Positions 54,058 through 63,340 of a DNA stretch of 64,000 nucleotides are shown piece by piece. Numbering within the stretch: the first letter of the stretch is position 1; every line of letters starts with the position of its first letter. The stretch covers positions 774 to 64,773 of the forward strand of contig NZ_KB892005.1 of NCBI RefSeq assembly GCF_000373645.1. The letters are read 5' to 3'. The notes beneath the pieces were generated by a model, which made no database searches, had not been told where the DNA came from, and was given only the letters and a program-made list of their open reading frames with translations. The position numbers were made by a program, and so were the translations under genes. This DNA comes from Streptomyces sp. ATexAB-D23 (GTDB lineage Bacteria; Actinomycetota; Actinomycetes; Streptomycetales; Streptomycetaceae).

Positions 54058-55011
54058 TCACTGCCCCGCAGGGGCCTCCGCGTCGGGGACCAGGCCGAGC
54101 TTCAGGTCCCTGGCGGCCTCGGCCTCGCGCCGCAGCAGCCGGAACCACATGAAGACGACGAACGCGGCGAAGACGAACCACTCACCGGTGTAACCGAGGT
54201 TCTGGAACGCCTTCAGATCGAGCCCGCCACCCTCGGGCGCGGTGGCCGGTACGGGACGCAGAGCGGTCGCACCGGCCTGCGCAGCGCTGCCCGCCGAGTC
54301 GCCGGAGGCACCCGAGGCGTCCTCGGCCCCGGAGGTACCTGAGGTGTCCTCGGCCCCGGAGGCGTGCGCGGCGTCCGAGGCGTCCTCGGTCCCGGAGGTG
54401 CCTGAGGTGTCCGCGGCTCCTGAGGTGTCCGCGGCTCCGGTGTCGCTCGTCCGGAGCGTCACCCACGCGTCGTACACGTCGTACGGCACGAGGTTGACCA
54501 GCGACGCCGCGCTGATGATGCCCACCTGTCCGTCGGGCAGACCGCCCGATGCGTGGACCCCGGCGCTCCCCGCGCTCTCCGAGGCCTGGAGGTCGCCGGT
54601 CACCGTGACCCGGCCGGCCGGTGCGGCCGGTACCGGGGTCCGGCCCGCCTTCCCCGGCAGCCAGCCGCGCACCACCGGCAGGGCCTTGCCGCTGTCGGTC
54701 CGCAGCATGTCCAGGACGTAGAAGCCCTGCCGGTCGTCCAGCTCCCGGCCGGGCACCAGGAAGCGGTCCGCGTACCGGCCGGTCGCGGTGGCCGGCCGGC
54801 CGGAGGTCTCCGTGTCGACGGGCAGCAGCTCGGCGAGGGGCTTGGCGGCCCGAGTGCCCGGCGCGGGCTGCTTCTCGGCAGCCTCGTGCGTGTGCACGCG
54901 GTCCTCGAAGCGGCCGAGCTGCCAGGTGCCCATGAACACGCAGAACGGGATGGCCAGCACGACGAAGAGGTTGATCCCCCACCATCGCGGGGTCAGCAGG
55001 AACCGGTACAC
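54058..55011 (-). CDS. SURF1-family cytochrome oxidase assembly protein
   Basis: A 317-aa membrane protein with a helix at each end (INLFVVLAIPFCVFMGTWQLGRFEDR and EWFVFAAFVVFMWFRLLRREA) and a SURF1 core between them, including FYVLDMLRTDSGKALPVVRGWLPG and VPYDVYDAWV. SURF1 helps insert heme a into cytochrome c oxidase. The stretch of about residues 187-243 is an unusual Asp/Thr/Ser/Gly/Ala/Glu repeat (units like AADTSG and EDASGASG) inserted in front of the last core strand. Terminal oxidase genes are not in this window. Confidence 0.87.
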   Translation of the reverse strand: MYRFLLTPRWWGINLFVVLAIPFCVFMGTWQLGRFEDRVHTHEAAEKQPAPGTRAAKPLAELLPVDTETSGRPATATGRYADRFLVPGRELDDRQGFYVLDMLRTDSGKALPVVRGWLPGKAGRTPVPAAPAGRVTVTGDLQASESAGSAGVHASGGLPDGQVGIISAASLVNLVPYDVYDAWVTLRTSDTGAADTSGAADTSGTSGTEDASDAAHASGAEDTSGTSGAEDASGASGDSAGSAAQAGATALRPVPATAPEGGGLDLKAFQNLGYTGEWFVFAAFVVFMWFRLLRREAEAARDLKLGLVPDAEAPAGQ

Positions 55012-55090
55012 CCCTCCACGGTACGGTCCCCGCTCCGGCCGGACGGAGCGGGGGCTCCCGAAAAGCGGCCCCTTATCCGGGCCTTACGCC

Positions 55091-57022
55091 TTACGCCTCG
55101 CCCACCGGCTCCCCCCGGCCGGGCACCCCGGTGTCCTCGTGACCGGCAGGGTCCGTCGGCTGCGCCGGGGCGACCGGGCCGCCGGGCCCGGCGGGCGAAA
55201 CCCCTGCCAGGTGGCGCCGCGTGAAGTCGAGCTCCAGCCGGACCTGCTTGATCCGCTCCTCCACGACCAGCGAGCCGTGCCCCGCGTCGTACCGGTAGAC
55301 CTCGTGCACCGCGTCGCGCGCCTTCAGCCGGTCCACGTAGTTCTCCACCTGGCGGATCGGGCAGCGCGGGTCGTTGACGCCCGCCGAGATGTAGACCGGC
55401 GCGCGCACGGCATCGACGTACGTCAGCGGCGACGAGGCCTCGAACCGCTCGGGCACCTCCTCCGGCGTCCCGCCCAGCAGCGTGCGGTCCATCGCCTTCA
55501 GCGCCTCCATCTCGTCGTGGTACGCCGTGACGTAGTCCGCGACGGGGACCGCCGCCAGCCCGAGGGCCCAGTCGCCGGGCTGCGTACCGAGACCGAGCAG
55601 CGTGAGATAGCCGCCCCAGGAGCCGCCGGCCAGGACGAGCTTCGCCGGGTCCGCGAGGCCGGACTTCACCGCCCACTCCCGCACCGCCGCGATGTCCTCC
55701 AGCTCGATCAGCCCGACCCGGTGCTTCAGCGCGTCCGTCCACGCCCGCCCGTAGCCGGTCGAGCCGCGGTAGTTGACCCGGACGACCGCGTACCCGTGGT
55801 CCACCCAGGCGGCCGGCCCGGCCGCGAAGGCGTCGCTGTCGTGCCAGGTGGGGCCGCCGTGAATCTCGAAGACCGTGGGGAACGGCCCCTCGGCCGGGGC
55901 CGCGGGGCGCTGGACGAGCGCGTGGATCCGGCCGCCGGGACCGTCCACCCACACGTCCTCGACCGGCACCGAGGCCGGTGCCTTGGCCCCCGGCGGGTCG
56001 AGCACCACCGCACCGGTCGTGGAGCGGACGACGGGCGGCTCGGCCGCCGACGACCACAGATACTCCACCGACCCGTCCGGCCGGGCGGTGGCGCCCGAAA
56101 CCGTCCCGGTGGGCGTCTCCACCCGCACCAGCGCCCCGCCGGCCGCGGCAGGCTCGTACCGCCACAGCTCGCTGCGGGCCTCGAAGCCGTGCTCGATCAG
56201 CAGCGCGGAGCCGTCCGGATACCACTCGGCACCCACATCGCCCGGCAGGTCGATGGCGAGGTCCGTCTCCGTGCCCGCCACCGGGTCCCAGATCATCGGC
56301 TCCCAGCGCCCACGCCGCTGGTGCCCGACCAGCAGCCGGGTGTCCCCGTCGACCGGCGCGAAGCCGAGGACCGCGAGACCCAGCTCCTTCGTACCGCCCT
56401 CGGTGTCGTCCAGCTCCGCGACCGTCGTACCGTCCGGCCGCACCACGCGCAGCGCGGAGTGCATGGCGTCCCCGTGCTCCGTGTGCTCCAGGGCGATCAG
56501 CGTCCCGTCGTGCGACAGGTCACCGACTCCGGCCGACTCGCGGTGGCGGTAGATCTCCACCGGGGCCGCGCCGGGCCGTACGACATGGACCGTCGTGCCG
56601 TCCTCGTCCGTCGAACGGCCGATCACCGCCGTGTTGTCGTGGCCGATCGCGAGACCGGCCGGGTAGGACGCTTCGAGGCCGGGCGCGGCGGGCTCGACCT
56701 TCACGTCCACACCGCCGCGGAACGGCCGGCGCATCCACACCCCGAACTCGTCCCCGTCGGTGTCGTTGAACCACCACACGGCCTCGCCGTCCGGCGTCAG
56801 CGTCCCGTCCGTCGTCCCGTTCGGCCGGTCGGTCACCTGGCGCTGCTCCCCGGTCGCCCGGTCCCACGTGTACAGCTCATAGGTCCCCGTCGCGTTGGAG
56901 ACGAACAACGCGCGGTCCGGCGCGTCCTCGGCCCACTCGGGGAGCGATACCCGGGGAGCCCGGAAACGCTGCTCCCACAGCGGGACGGATGCGGTCGTCG
57001 ACGAATCAGTGGCCTCAGTCAT
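55091..57022 (-). CDS. S9-family prolyl-oligopeptidase-like serine peptidase
   Basis: A 643-aa cytoplasmic enzyme from ATG 57022. The N-terminal beta-propeller spans about residues 30-370 (LFVSNATGTYELYTWD repeats). The C-terminal alpha/beta hydrolase has FEIHGGPTWHDS (oxyanion), the nucleophile in LAGGSWGGYLTLLG, the Asp in VNDPRCPIRQ and the His in DAGHGSLV. It would cleave short peptides or acyl-peptides (dipeptidyl or acylaminoacyl peptidase type). A Pro/Gly-rich tail ends the protein. Divergent from the methyltransferase gene, 69 bp apart. Confidence 0.92.
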   Translation of the reverse strand: MTEATDSSTTASVPLWEQRFRAPRVSLPEWAEDAPDRALFVSNATGTYELYTWDRATGEQRQVTDRPNGTTDGTLTPDGEAVWWFNDTDGDEFGVWMRRPFRGGVDVKVEPAAPGLEASYPAGLAIGHDNTAVIGRSTDEDGTTVHVVRPGAAPVEIYRHRESAGVGDLSHDGTLIALEHTEHGDAMHSALRVVRPDGTTVAELDDTEGGTKELGLAVLGFAPVDGDTRLLVGHQRRGRWEPMIWDPVAGTETDLAIDLPGDVGAEWYPDGSALLIEHGFEARSELWRYEPAAAGGALVRVETPTGTVSGATARPDGSVEYLWSSAAEPPVVRSTTGAVVLDPPGAKAPASVPVEDVWVDGPGGRIHALVQRPAAPAEGPFPTVFEIHGGPTWHDSDAFAAGPAAWVDHGYAVVRVNYRGSTGYGRAWTDALKHRVGLIELEDIAAVREWAVKSGLADPAKLVLAGGSWGGYLTLLGLGTQPGDWALGLAAVPVADYVTAYHDEMEALKAMDRTLLGGTPEEVPERFEASSPLTYVDAVRAPVYISAGVNDPRCPIRQVENYVDRLKARDAVHEVYRYDAGHGSLVVEERIKQVRLELDFTRRHLAGVSPAGPGGPVAPAQPTDPAGHEDTGVPGRGEPVGEA

Positions 57023-57091
57023 GTCCCCATTCTGCGTCGGACGGCCGACAATCCGTTCGCCTCGTCCGCAGCCTGTGGATAACCTCGCGGG

Positions 57092-57934
57092 ATGTCCACT
57101 GCTCCGATACCTCCCGTACCTCCCGACTGGCGCGAGGCCAACCGCAGGATGTGGGATGAGCGTGTGCCCATCCACGCAGGCAGTGACTTCTACGACCTCG
57201 ATTCCTTCCGCGCGGGCAAGGACGCCCTCAGGCCCTTCGAAGTGGCCGAGGTCGGAGAGGTGACGGGCAGGACACTGCTGCACCTCCAGTGCCACATCGG
57301 CCTCGACACGCTGTCCTGGGCCCGGCACGGCGCCGCCCAGGTCGTCGGCCTGGACTTCTCGGAACCGGCCGTCGAGACCGCCCGCTCCCTCGCCGCGGAC
57401 CTGGGACTCGGTCCCGAGCGCGCGGCCTTCGTCGCCGCCGACGTGTACGACGCGGCCCAGGCGGTCCCGGACTCCTCGTACGACATCGTGTACACGGGCG
57501 TCGGCGCGCTGAACTGGCTGCCGGACATCGACCGCTGGGCCGAGACAGCGGCCTCGCTCGTCGCGCCCGGCGGCTTCCTCTACCTGGCGGAGTTCCATCC
57601 GCTCACGGACTGCCTCGACGACGAGACGGGTTCGCGGATCGTGCACGACTACTTCAGCCGCGAGGCATGGGTGGACGAGACACCGGGTACGTACGCGGAC
57701 TTCGACGCGGCGACCGTCCACAACCGCAGCGTCGAGTGGCAGCACCCGGTGGGCAGTGTGGTGTCAGCGCTGGCCGCGGCGGGCCTGCGGATCGAGTTCC
57801 TCCACGAGCACGACGCGTCGCTCTTCGCTCGTTTCCCCGTACTGAAACGTGGTTCGGACGACTTCTACCGCTACCCGCAGGACCGCCCCCGCATCCCCCT
57901 CATGTACTCGCTCAAGGCGACGCGCCCGGCATGA
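57092..57934 (+). CDS. class I SAM-dependent methyltransferase
   Basis: A 280-aa methyltransferase from ATG 57092. Motif I is LLHLQCHIGLDTLSWARHGA (the classical GxGxG replaced by CHIGLD, as in a large actinobacterial subgroup), followed by VVGLDFSEPAVETARSLA and the post-motif YDIVYTGVGALNWLPD. The substrate is unknown. The C-terminal half (YFSREAWVDETPGTYADF, DDFYRYPQDRP) is typical of small uncharacterised enzymes of this group. A strong hairpin separates it from the converging SGNH hydrolase. Confidence 0.88.
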   Translation: MSTAPIPPVPPDWREANRRMWDERVPIHAGSDFYDLDSFRAGKDALRPFEVAEVGEVTGRTLLHLQCHIGLDTLSWARHGAAQVVGLDFSEPAVETARSLAADLGLGPERAAFVAADVYDAAQAVPDSSYDIVYTGVGALNWLPDIDRWAETAASLVAPGGFLYLAEFHPLTDCLDDETGSRIVHDYFSREAWVDETPGTYADFDAATVHNRSVEWQHPVGSVVSALAAAGLRIEFLHEHDASLFARFPVLKRGSDDFYRYPQDRPRIPLMYSLKATRPA

Positions 57935-57935
57935 C

Positions 57936-57984
57936 AGAGGCGCGGCGGCGCCCCGGAAGGAAACCGGAACGCCGCCGCGCCTCT
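57936..57984. terminator. bidirectional terminator
   Basis: AGAGGCGCGGCGGCG (57936-57950) and CGCCGCCGCGCCTCT (57970-57984) are fully complementary between two converging genes. Confidence 0.82.
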
Positions 57985-58006
57985 GCTTCTGCTGCCTCTT
58001 CCCGCC

Positions 58007-58813
58007 TTACGCCGCGGAGCGGAACGCGGGCAGATAGCCGCCCGACTGTCCTTCGGGCTTGGGGTGGTACGAGTCGCTGACGGGGATCGAGACGCTGTGC
58101 AGCCACGGGTCGCCGGAGCACAGCTCGTGCCCGGTGAACTCGTCCGCGACCCCGGAGAAGGTGAACCCGGCGTTCGCGGCCTGCTTGGCGATGACGCCGT
58201 TCAGCACGTCCGAGGCGTTGTTGATGGCCGCGCGCTCCTTGTCGGAGAGCCCGGCGATGCAGCTTCCGCCGATCTTGTAGAAGCGCGGGTAGCCCAGCAC
58301 CACGACGTGGGCCTGCGGCGCCTTGGAGTGGATGGACGCGTACAGCGAACTCAGCCCGGACGGCAGAGTGTTGTTCACCTTCGCGACGGCAGCGTCCACG
58401 GCCGCGAGGCAGGCGGACTCGCCGGACAGTACGCAGTCCTGCATGACATTGGCGAACCCGACGTCATTGCCGCCCGCGGTGACGCTCACCAGCGAGGTGG
58501 ACGAGCTCAGCGCCCCGAGCTGGCCACTGGCCACGGTGCTCGTGGTGGCGCCCGAACAGGCGGCGAAGGTGAACGAGGAAGGCGAGTTCGCAGCGGCCCA
58601 GAGGTAGGGGTAGGCCTTGGTGCTGCGCTTGCAGTCACCGCTGTCGGAAATGTAGCTTCCCGCGCCGACACCGGACGAGTACGAGTCGCCCAGAGCGACG
58701 TACCCGCCGGCGGCGGCCGATGAGGAAGCCGACGCCGGCTGAGCCACGCCCAGAGCGGCAGCGGCGGCGAGGAGCAGAGTGGATGCGGACGCCCAGAATC
58801 TCCGTACTGACAT
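58007..58813 (-). CDS. secreted SGNH/GDSL esterase
   Basis: A 268-aa exported esterase or lipase. The signal peptide is residues 1-29 (RRFWASASTLLLAAAAALGV, cut after ASA). Block I is VALGDSYSSG (catalytic Ser), the GGND motif is in SVTAGGNDVGFANVM and the C-terminal SDSYHPKPEG holds the Asp-x-x-His. Six Cys suit three disulfides, as in known Streptomyces SGNH esterases. It probably releases fatty acids or acetyl groups outside the cell. The start ATG 58813 lies in a 470-bp promoter region shared with the ABC transporter relic. Confidence 0.93.
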   Translation of the reverse strand: MSVRRFWASASTLLLAAAAALGVAQPASASSSAAAGGYVALGDSYSSGVGAGSYISDSGDCKRSTKAYPYLWAAANSPSSFTFAACSGATTSTVASGQLGALSSSTSLVSVTAGGNDVGFANVMQDCVLSGESACLAAVDAAVAKVNNTLPSGLSSLYASIHSKAPQAHVVVLGYPRFYKIGGSCIAGLSDKERAAINNASDVLNGVIAKQAANAGFTFSGVADEFTGHELCSGDPWLHSVSIPVSDSYHPKPEGQSGGYLPAFRSAA

Positions 58814-59281
58814 AGCTGTCAGCCCTCCGAAGTGTGGGGGGTGGGTGGGGGGTTGATCGAGCGTCCCCTGTTCTAGCAGCTCCCGGTACCAGTCGGTAAT
58901 AGCCTTGCGAGAAGCCGCCGGAATTGCCCGAATGATCGCTGACCACTCGTAGCTCCGCGCGTAGATAAACCCACAACTCCCCCTGAACCGAAGGTTTTAC
59001 GACGGTCTGGTCATCGCTTCGCAGGGGGGCGGGGTCGGGTGGCAGGGGCTGGACGGCCTTGCCTCGCCCTGAAGGGGCGGCACACCGAGAGGCCGGGGCG
59101 CCGATTTCTCTTGGTTCATCAGATAGGGGGAAGCGAGAACACTTTCGTGGATCAATCGACGACTAGTGACTACTCTCAGTGACGACTGGCTGGGGTGCTC
59201 GCCCGGTGGAAGCGTGCGGGCGAGCCGATACGAGGAGCGACGGCAACAACGGCCTCCAGAGACAGAGAGGTGCGGTTCACC
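58814..59281. other. 468-bp divergent intergenic region
   Basis: No gene is seen; the in-frame leader of the ATPase gene from 59195 is not supported by an RBS. TAGGGG near 59127 and the near-repeat AGTGACTACT/AGTGACGACT (about 59165-59188) hint at promoter or operator elements for the rightward transporter. The left part holds the SGNH promoter. Binding factors are unknown. Confidence 0.45.
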
Positions 59282-59956
59282 ATGCACGCCATCCTTCGCG
59301 CGGCAGACGTGGAGCTGTTCTACGGCTCGCAAAGGGCCCTGTGCGGAGTGGACTTCACGCTCGGCGCCGGTGAGGTCTGCGCGATCACCGGCAGTAGCGG
59401 TTCGGGGATTTCCTCGCTGCTCTACTGCTTGGCCGGCGTCCTGGCGCCGACCCGCGGCGAAATCCTCTTGGACGGAGTGCCGCCGCACAGCCTCGATGAC
59501 GACGAACTCAGCACGGTACGCAGAGAACGGTTCGGCTTCGTCCTCCAGTACGGAGAGCTGCTGCCGGAGCTGACCGTGGAGGAGAACGCGGCTCTGCCGC
59601 TCCGACTGGCCGGCCGACGCAAGACGAAGGCGCTTGAGGTGGCCGGCGAGGTCCTGGGCCGGTTGGGCCTCGCCGATCTTCGACAGCGCAGAACGTCGCA
59701 GATCTCCGGGGGCCAGAGTCAACGAGTCGTGGTGGCAAGAGCTCTCGTCCACCGGCCGGACGACACCTTTGCGGACGAGCCGACAGGCGCCCTGGACAGC
59801 GCGAACGCCGAGGCCGTACTGGAAGAGTTCCTGACTCCCGCGCGGTCCCAGGGCACTGCCGTGGTCATGGTGAGGCACGATGCCTCGGTGGCCGCCCGCG
59901 CGGACAGCCAGTACATGATGGCCGACGGGTCCCTGGCCGGGCGGGCAGCCGTGTGA
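59282..59956 (+). CDS. ABC transporter ATPase (LolD/MacB type) with mutated Walker A
   Basis: A 224-aa ATPase from ATG 59282, with AGAGAGGTG upstream. It resembles the ATPases that energise FtsX-type permeases: signature ISGGQSQRVVVARALV, Walker B TFADEPTGALD and an H-loop histidine in MVRHDAS. The Walker A motif reads GSSGSGIS (residues 37-44): the invariant lysine is isoleucine (ATT at 59408-59410), which should abolish ATP hydrolysis. It overlaps the permease frame by four bases. Because that permease is broken, this gene is probably decaying too, although its reading frame is intact. Confidence 0.8.
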   Translation: MHAILRAADVELFYGSQRALCGVDFTLGAGEVCAITGSSGSGISSLLYCLAGVLAPTRGEILLDGVPPHSLDDDELSTVRRERFGFVLQYGELLPELTVEENAALPLRLAGRRKTKALEVAGEVLGRLGLADLRQRRTSQISGGQSQRVVVARALVHRPDDTFADEPTGALDSANAEAVLEEFLTPARSQGTAVVMVRHDASVAARADSQYMMADGSLAGRAAV

Positions 59957-61473
59957 GCTCGCGCTTCGGGATCGCGTTCCTGATCGGACTGCGACTTCTG
60001 CGGGGCACCGGCCGTGCGGGGAAGGCGCGCTTCCTCCTGACGTCTCTCGGCTGCGCGCTGGGCGTCACCTGCCTGGCTGCGGTTCTCACCACCCCCGCCA
60101 TCCTTTCGGCCCACGACAACCGCGCGGCAGCACGCGAACCACAGCCGGTGAGTGGGGTTCTGCATGCCCGATCGACCGAGGACACTGTCTTCCCGATTCG
60201 CCAGGCCCCCTACGGCGCACAGCCGTTCACCCGGGGTCTTCCTCGGCCACCCGGCGGGCCGTCCCTCGCCTCTCCCGCCCGGCATCGATCATCTGCCGGA
60301 GCCCGGCGAGGTGCTCGTCTCCCCGAGATTGCGCGAAGCCCTCACCGAGCGACCCGGCCTCGCCGGCCTCGTTCCCGGCCGGCTCACCGGAACGATCGGG
60401 CCCGACGGTCTCACAGGCCCCCACGAGCTGTACTCCTACATCGGGCGTTCGCCGGGTCAACTTCCGTACTCCGCACGTCCGCTGGGCGGCTTCGGCTCCG
60501 CCTGGACACCAGCGCCCGCCGTCGACTCCTCCACCCTCGACATCCTGCGATTCACCCTGACCTGCGTGGCGCTGCTGCCGCTGGCCGTCTTGCTGGCCGT
60601 CTTCCTGTCCGTGTGCGCCCGGCTCTCGGCCGAGGCCAGGGCGCGCAGACTGGCCGCGCTGCGGCTGCTGGGACTCGGCGTGAAGGAACCCTGCGGGTCA
60701 ACGCCGTGGAGACGGTGGCCGCTGCCGTCATCGGAGCGGTGCTCGGCGTCGCCGTGTATGCGCTGGCCAACGAAGCGCTGGCTCGGATCGGACTGCCCGG
60801 TCTCCAGCGGTATCCGCCCGACGGGCGGCCCACTGCTGCCGTCCTCGCCTGCTGCCTACTCGCTTACCCGCTCCTGACCTGGCTGGTCGGACGCAGCCGT
60901 GCCCGCGAGGCTGCCTCCGCCCGCTGCAGGTGCGTCGAGGCGCGCAGCCCGTGCCCCCGAAAAAGTACGGCATGCTCCTGCTCCTGCCAGGACTCGGGTG
61001 TGATCCGGGCCCGCCAGCCCTCTGCCCTCATCGGCGCGGACGTCCGTATCCCGCCGTCCGCACACCCGCCCGGCATGAGGTCCGCAGCGCCGGTTCCTCC
61101 TGATGTCGAGCTCGGCACCGGAATGGTCCTCGGCCGCGTCGCCGCCTTCGCCGTGTCCGCCGCCGACCGCGCCATGGAACGCCGAGGCCGACTCGCGATG
61201 CTCAACCTCCTCGGCGCCCGGCCCCTGACGGTCCGCGCGGCCCAGTGCATTCAGGTCCTGCTCCCGCTCACTGTCGGCCTCGTCGGCGCCCTGGTCGCCG
61301 GACGCCTCGCCGAATCCAGCTACCTGATCACCGGAGGCGGCGCCGTCCACTGGGATGGCGACGGCCTCCCCATCCTCGTGATCTGCACCACCGGAATCCT
61401 GCTCACCGCCACCCTGGCCTCACTTCCCCTCGCCCGCCGCCACGTCGACCTCGAACACATCCGACGCGACTGA
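59953..61473 (+). pseudogene. frameshifted FtsX-type ABC permease
   Basis: The frame starting at 59953 (MSSRFGIAFLIGLRLLRG) encodes a first membrane helix and outer segment, then becomes Arg/Pro/His nonsense near 60235. The permease sequence continues in the +1 frame from about 60235 to 60690 (VSPRLREALTERPGLAGLV, then a helix with FTLTCVALLPLAVLLAVF) and returns to the first frame at about 60692 (RVNAVETVAAAVIGAVLG). Another stretch (VPPKKYGMLLLLPGLG, about 60950-61000) is out of frame again. The C-terminal FtsX half from about 61100 is intact but a few hundred residues are missing in between. There are several independent lesions. Confidence 0.8.
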
Positions 61474-61549
61474 CAGGGCGGCGCGGCCGGGGTCGCACAC
61501 GCGGCTTCCAAAGGCTGCGACCGTTCCTGGAATGCACCCGGAAACCACT

Positions 61550-61585
61550 CAGGGGCCTGATCCGATTTCTCGGATCAGGCCCCTG
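61550..61585 (-). terminator. terminator of tRNA-Pro
   Basis: A perfect 16-bp stem (arms 61550-61565 and 61570-61585, loop TTTC) lies 17 bp downstream of the minus-strand tRNA. It could also stop the pseudogene transcript. Confidence 0.85.
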
Positions 61586-61602
61586 ACCTGGTCTTACGGC
61601 TG

Positions 61603-61676
61603 TCGGGGTGGCGGGATTTGAACCCACGACCTCTTCGTCCCGAACGAAGCGCGCTGCCAAGCTGCGCTACACCCCG
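61603..61676 (-). tRNA. tRNA-Pro (anticodon CGG)
   Basis: On the minus strand, CGGGGTG and CACCCCG form the acceptor stem, and CTTCG-TTCGGGA-CGAAG gives anticodon CGG, which decodes CCG. The T-arm GGTTCAAATCC is canonical. Length is 74 nt with A73; CCA is not encoded. Confidence 0.95.
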
Positions 61677-61772
61677 ATCGCCACCGGTCTCCCGGCGACA
61701 TCGATTACTTTAGCCCACCGGCGCCCGGAGACGAAATCCGGTTTTTGTCGGGATCGGGTGGGGAGGTGTGGG

Positions 61773-62714
61773 TCACGCGTCCCGGGGCGTCAGTGTCAGG
61801 AGCGTCGCTTCCGGGGGGCAGGCGAGCCGGACCGGGGCGTAGCGGCTGGTGCCGCAGCCGGCCGAGACGTGGAGGTAGGCGCGGTTGCCGTGGGCGTAGT
61901 GGGTGGAGAGGCCCTTGACGCGGTCCGTGTCCAGGTCGCAGTTGGTGACCAGGGCGCCGTAGAAGGGGATGCAGACCTGGCCGCCGTGGGTGTGACCGGC
62001 CAGGATCAGGGGGTAACCGTCCGTGGTGAAGGCGTCGAGGGAGCGCAGGTAGGGGGCGTGGACGACGCCGATCGAGAGGTCGGCGTCCGTTTCGGGGCCG
62101 CCCGAGACCTCGGCGTACCGGTCGCGCTTGATGTGGGGGTCGTCCAGGCCGGTGAAGGCGAGCTCCAGGCCGTCGAGCTTGAGGCGGCCGCGGGTGTTGG
62201 ACAGGTTCAGCCAGCCCGCCTCGTCGAAGCCGTCGCGCATCGGCTCCCACGGGTTGTGGACGACGCCGACCGCCGGGGCGTTCCCGTTGAGGCCGTGCTT
62301 GCCCGACGCCTTCTCGAAGAGGTAGCGGACCGGGTTGCGGAGCTTGGGGCCGTAGTAGTCGTTGGAGCCGAACACGTACACACCCGGGAACTCCATCAGC
62401 GGGCCGAGCGCGTCCAGCAGCTCCGGCACGGCCTCGGGGTCCGAGAGGTTGTCGCCGGTGTTCACGACGAAGTCCGGGCGCAGCCCGGCCAGCGACTGGA
62501 GCCAGGCGCGCTTCTTGCGCTGGCCGCTGACCATGTGCACGTCGGAGATCTGAAGGACGCGCAGCGGGCGGGCCCCTTGCGGGAGCACCGGGACCGTCAC
62601 CCTGCGCAGGCGGAACGAGCGGACTTCGAAGCCTGCAGCGTAGGCGAGACCGGCGGCGCCGGCCGCGGCGGTGACCGCCGTGATTTTCAGGGGTACTCCG
62701 TAGCGTGCGCGCAT
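61773..62714 (-). CDS. metallophosphoesterase, membrane-anchored
   Basis: A 313-aa protein from ATG 62714 (MRARYGVPLKITAVTAAAGA). A short N-terminal hydrophobic helix is followed by the calcineurin-like fold: LQISDVHM (metal ligands Asp and His), NTGDNLSD, GSNDYYG (GNxD/E variant) and LAGHTHGGQV with the C-terminal metal histidines. It resembles YkuE/UDP-diacylglucosamine hydrolase-like phosphoesterases; the substrate is unknown. An N-terminal extension to 62786 runs through the divergent promoter and is rejected. Divergent from yqeY, 79 bp apart. Confidence 0.9.
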   Translation of the reverse strand: MRARYGVPLKITAVTAAAGAAGLAYAAGFEVRSFRLRRVTVPVLPQGARPLRVLQISDVHMVSGQRKKRAWLQSLAGLRPDFVVNTGDNLSDPEAVPELLDALGPLMEFPGVYVFGSNDYYGPKLRNPVRYLFEKASGKHGLNGNAPAVGVVHNPWEPMRDGFDEAGWLNLSNTRGRLKLDGLELAFTGLDDPHIKRDRYAEVSGGPETDADLSIGVVHAPYLRSLDAFTTDGYPLILAGHTHGGQVCIPFYGALVTNCDLDTDRVKGLSTHYAHGNRAYLHVSAGCGTSRYAPVRLACPPEATLLTLTPRDA

Positions 62715-62793
62715 GCGCCCATCGTCGCAGACGAGGCGGGCACGCAGGAAAACAGGCGGGCGCAGGGCGCCCCACACCTGCCACAATCACCCC

Positions 62794-63258
62794 ATGACCA
62801 CGCTCAAGTCCAAGCTCAAGGAAGACCTCACCACGGCCATGAAGGCGCGTGACGAGCTGACCTCGTCCACGCTCCGGCTGACCCTCACCGCGATCACCAA
62901 GGAAGAGGTCGGCGGCAAGGCCGCCCGCGAACTCTCCGACGACGAGGTTCAGAAGGTGATCGCCAAGGAGGCCAAGAAGCGCCGCGAGGCGGCCGAGGCC
63001 TTCGCCAAGGGCGGCCGGACCGAGCAGGCCGAGCGGGAGAAGAAGGAGGGCGAACTGCTCGACACCTATCTCCCGCAGCAGCTGAGCGACGAGGAGCTGG
63101 CCGCGATCGTGGCGTCCGCCGTCGACGAGGCCAAGGCCGCCGGGGCCGAGGGGCCGCGTGCGATGGGCGCCGTCATGAAGATCGTCAATCCGAAGGTCGC
63201 GGGCCGCGCCGACGGTGGCCGGGTGGCCGCCGCGGTGAAGAAGCTCCTCGCAGGCTGA
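62794..63258 (+). CDS. GatB/YqeY domain protein
   Basis: A 154-aa protein from ATG 62794 (MTTLKSKLKEDLTTAMKARD). It has the helical YqeY architecture: the STLRLTLTAITKEEV segment, the Lys/Glu helix around AKKRREAAEAFAKGGR, and the C-terminal tail domain with AMGAVMKIVNPKVAGRADGG, shared with the tRNA-binding tail of amidotransferase subunit GatB. It probably binds tRNA or RNA; its exact job is unknown. The gene is monocistronic, followed by a tandem-repeat tract. Confidence 0.9.
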   Translation: MTTLKSKLKEDLTTAMKARDELTSSTLRLTLTAITKEEVGGKAARELSDDEVQKVIAKEAKKRREAAEAFAKGGRTEQAEREKKEGELLDTYLPQQLSDEELAAIVASAVDEAKAAGAEGPRAMGAVMKIVNPKVAGRADGGRVAAAVKKLLAG

Positions 63259-63340
63259 GTCCGCCCCCAAGGCCCACCCGCGGGGATGAGCAGGCGTGGG
63301 ACGTACGCGCCGGTCGGAGCCGCGTAGCCCGGGTATCCGT

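Noticed and set aside
59195..59281. N-terminal extension of the ABC ATPase
   Set aside because: The added residues are Arg/Thr-rich and not part of the family, and the RBS fits the ATG at 59282.
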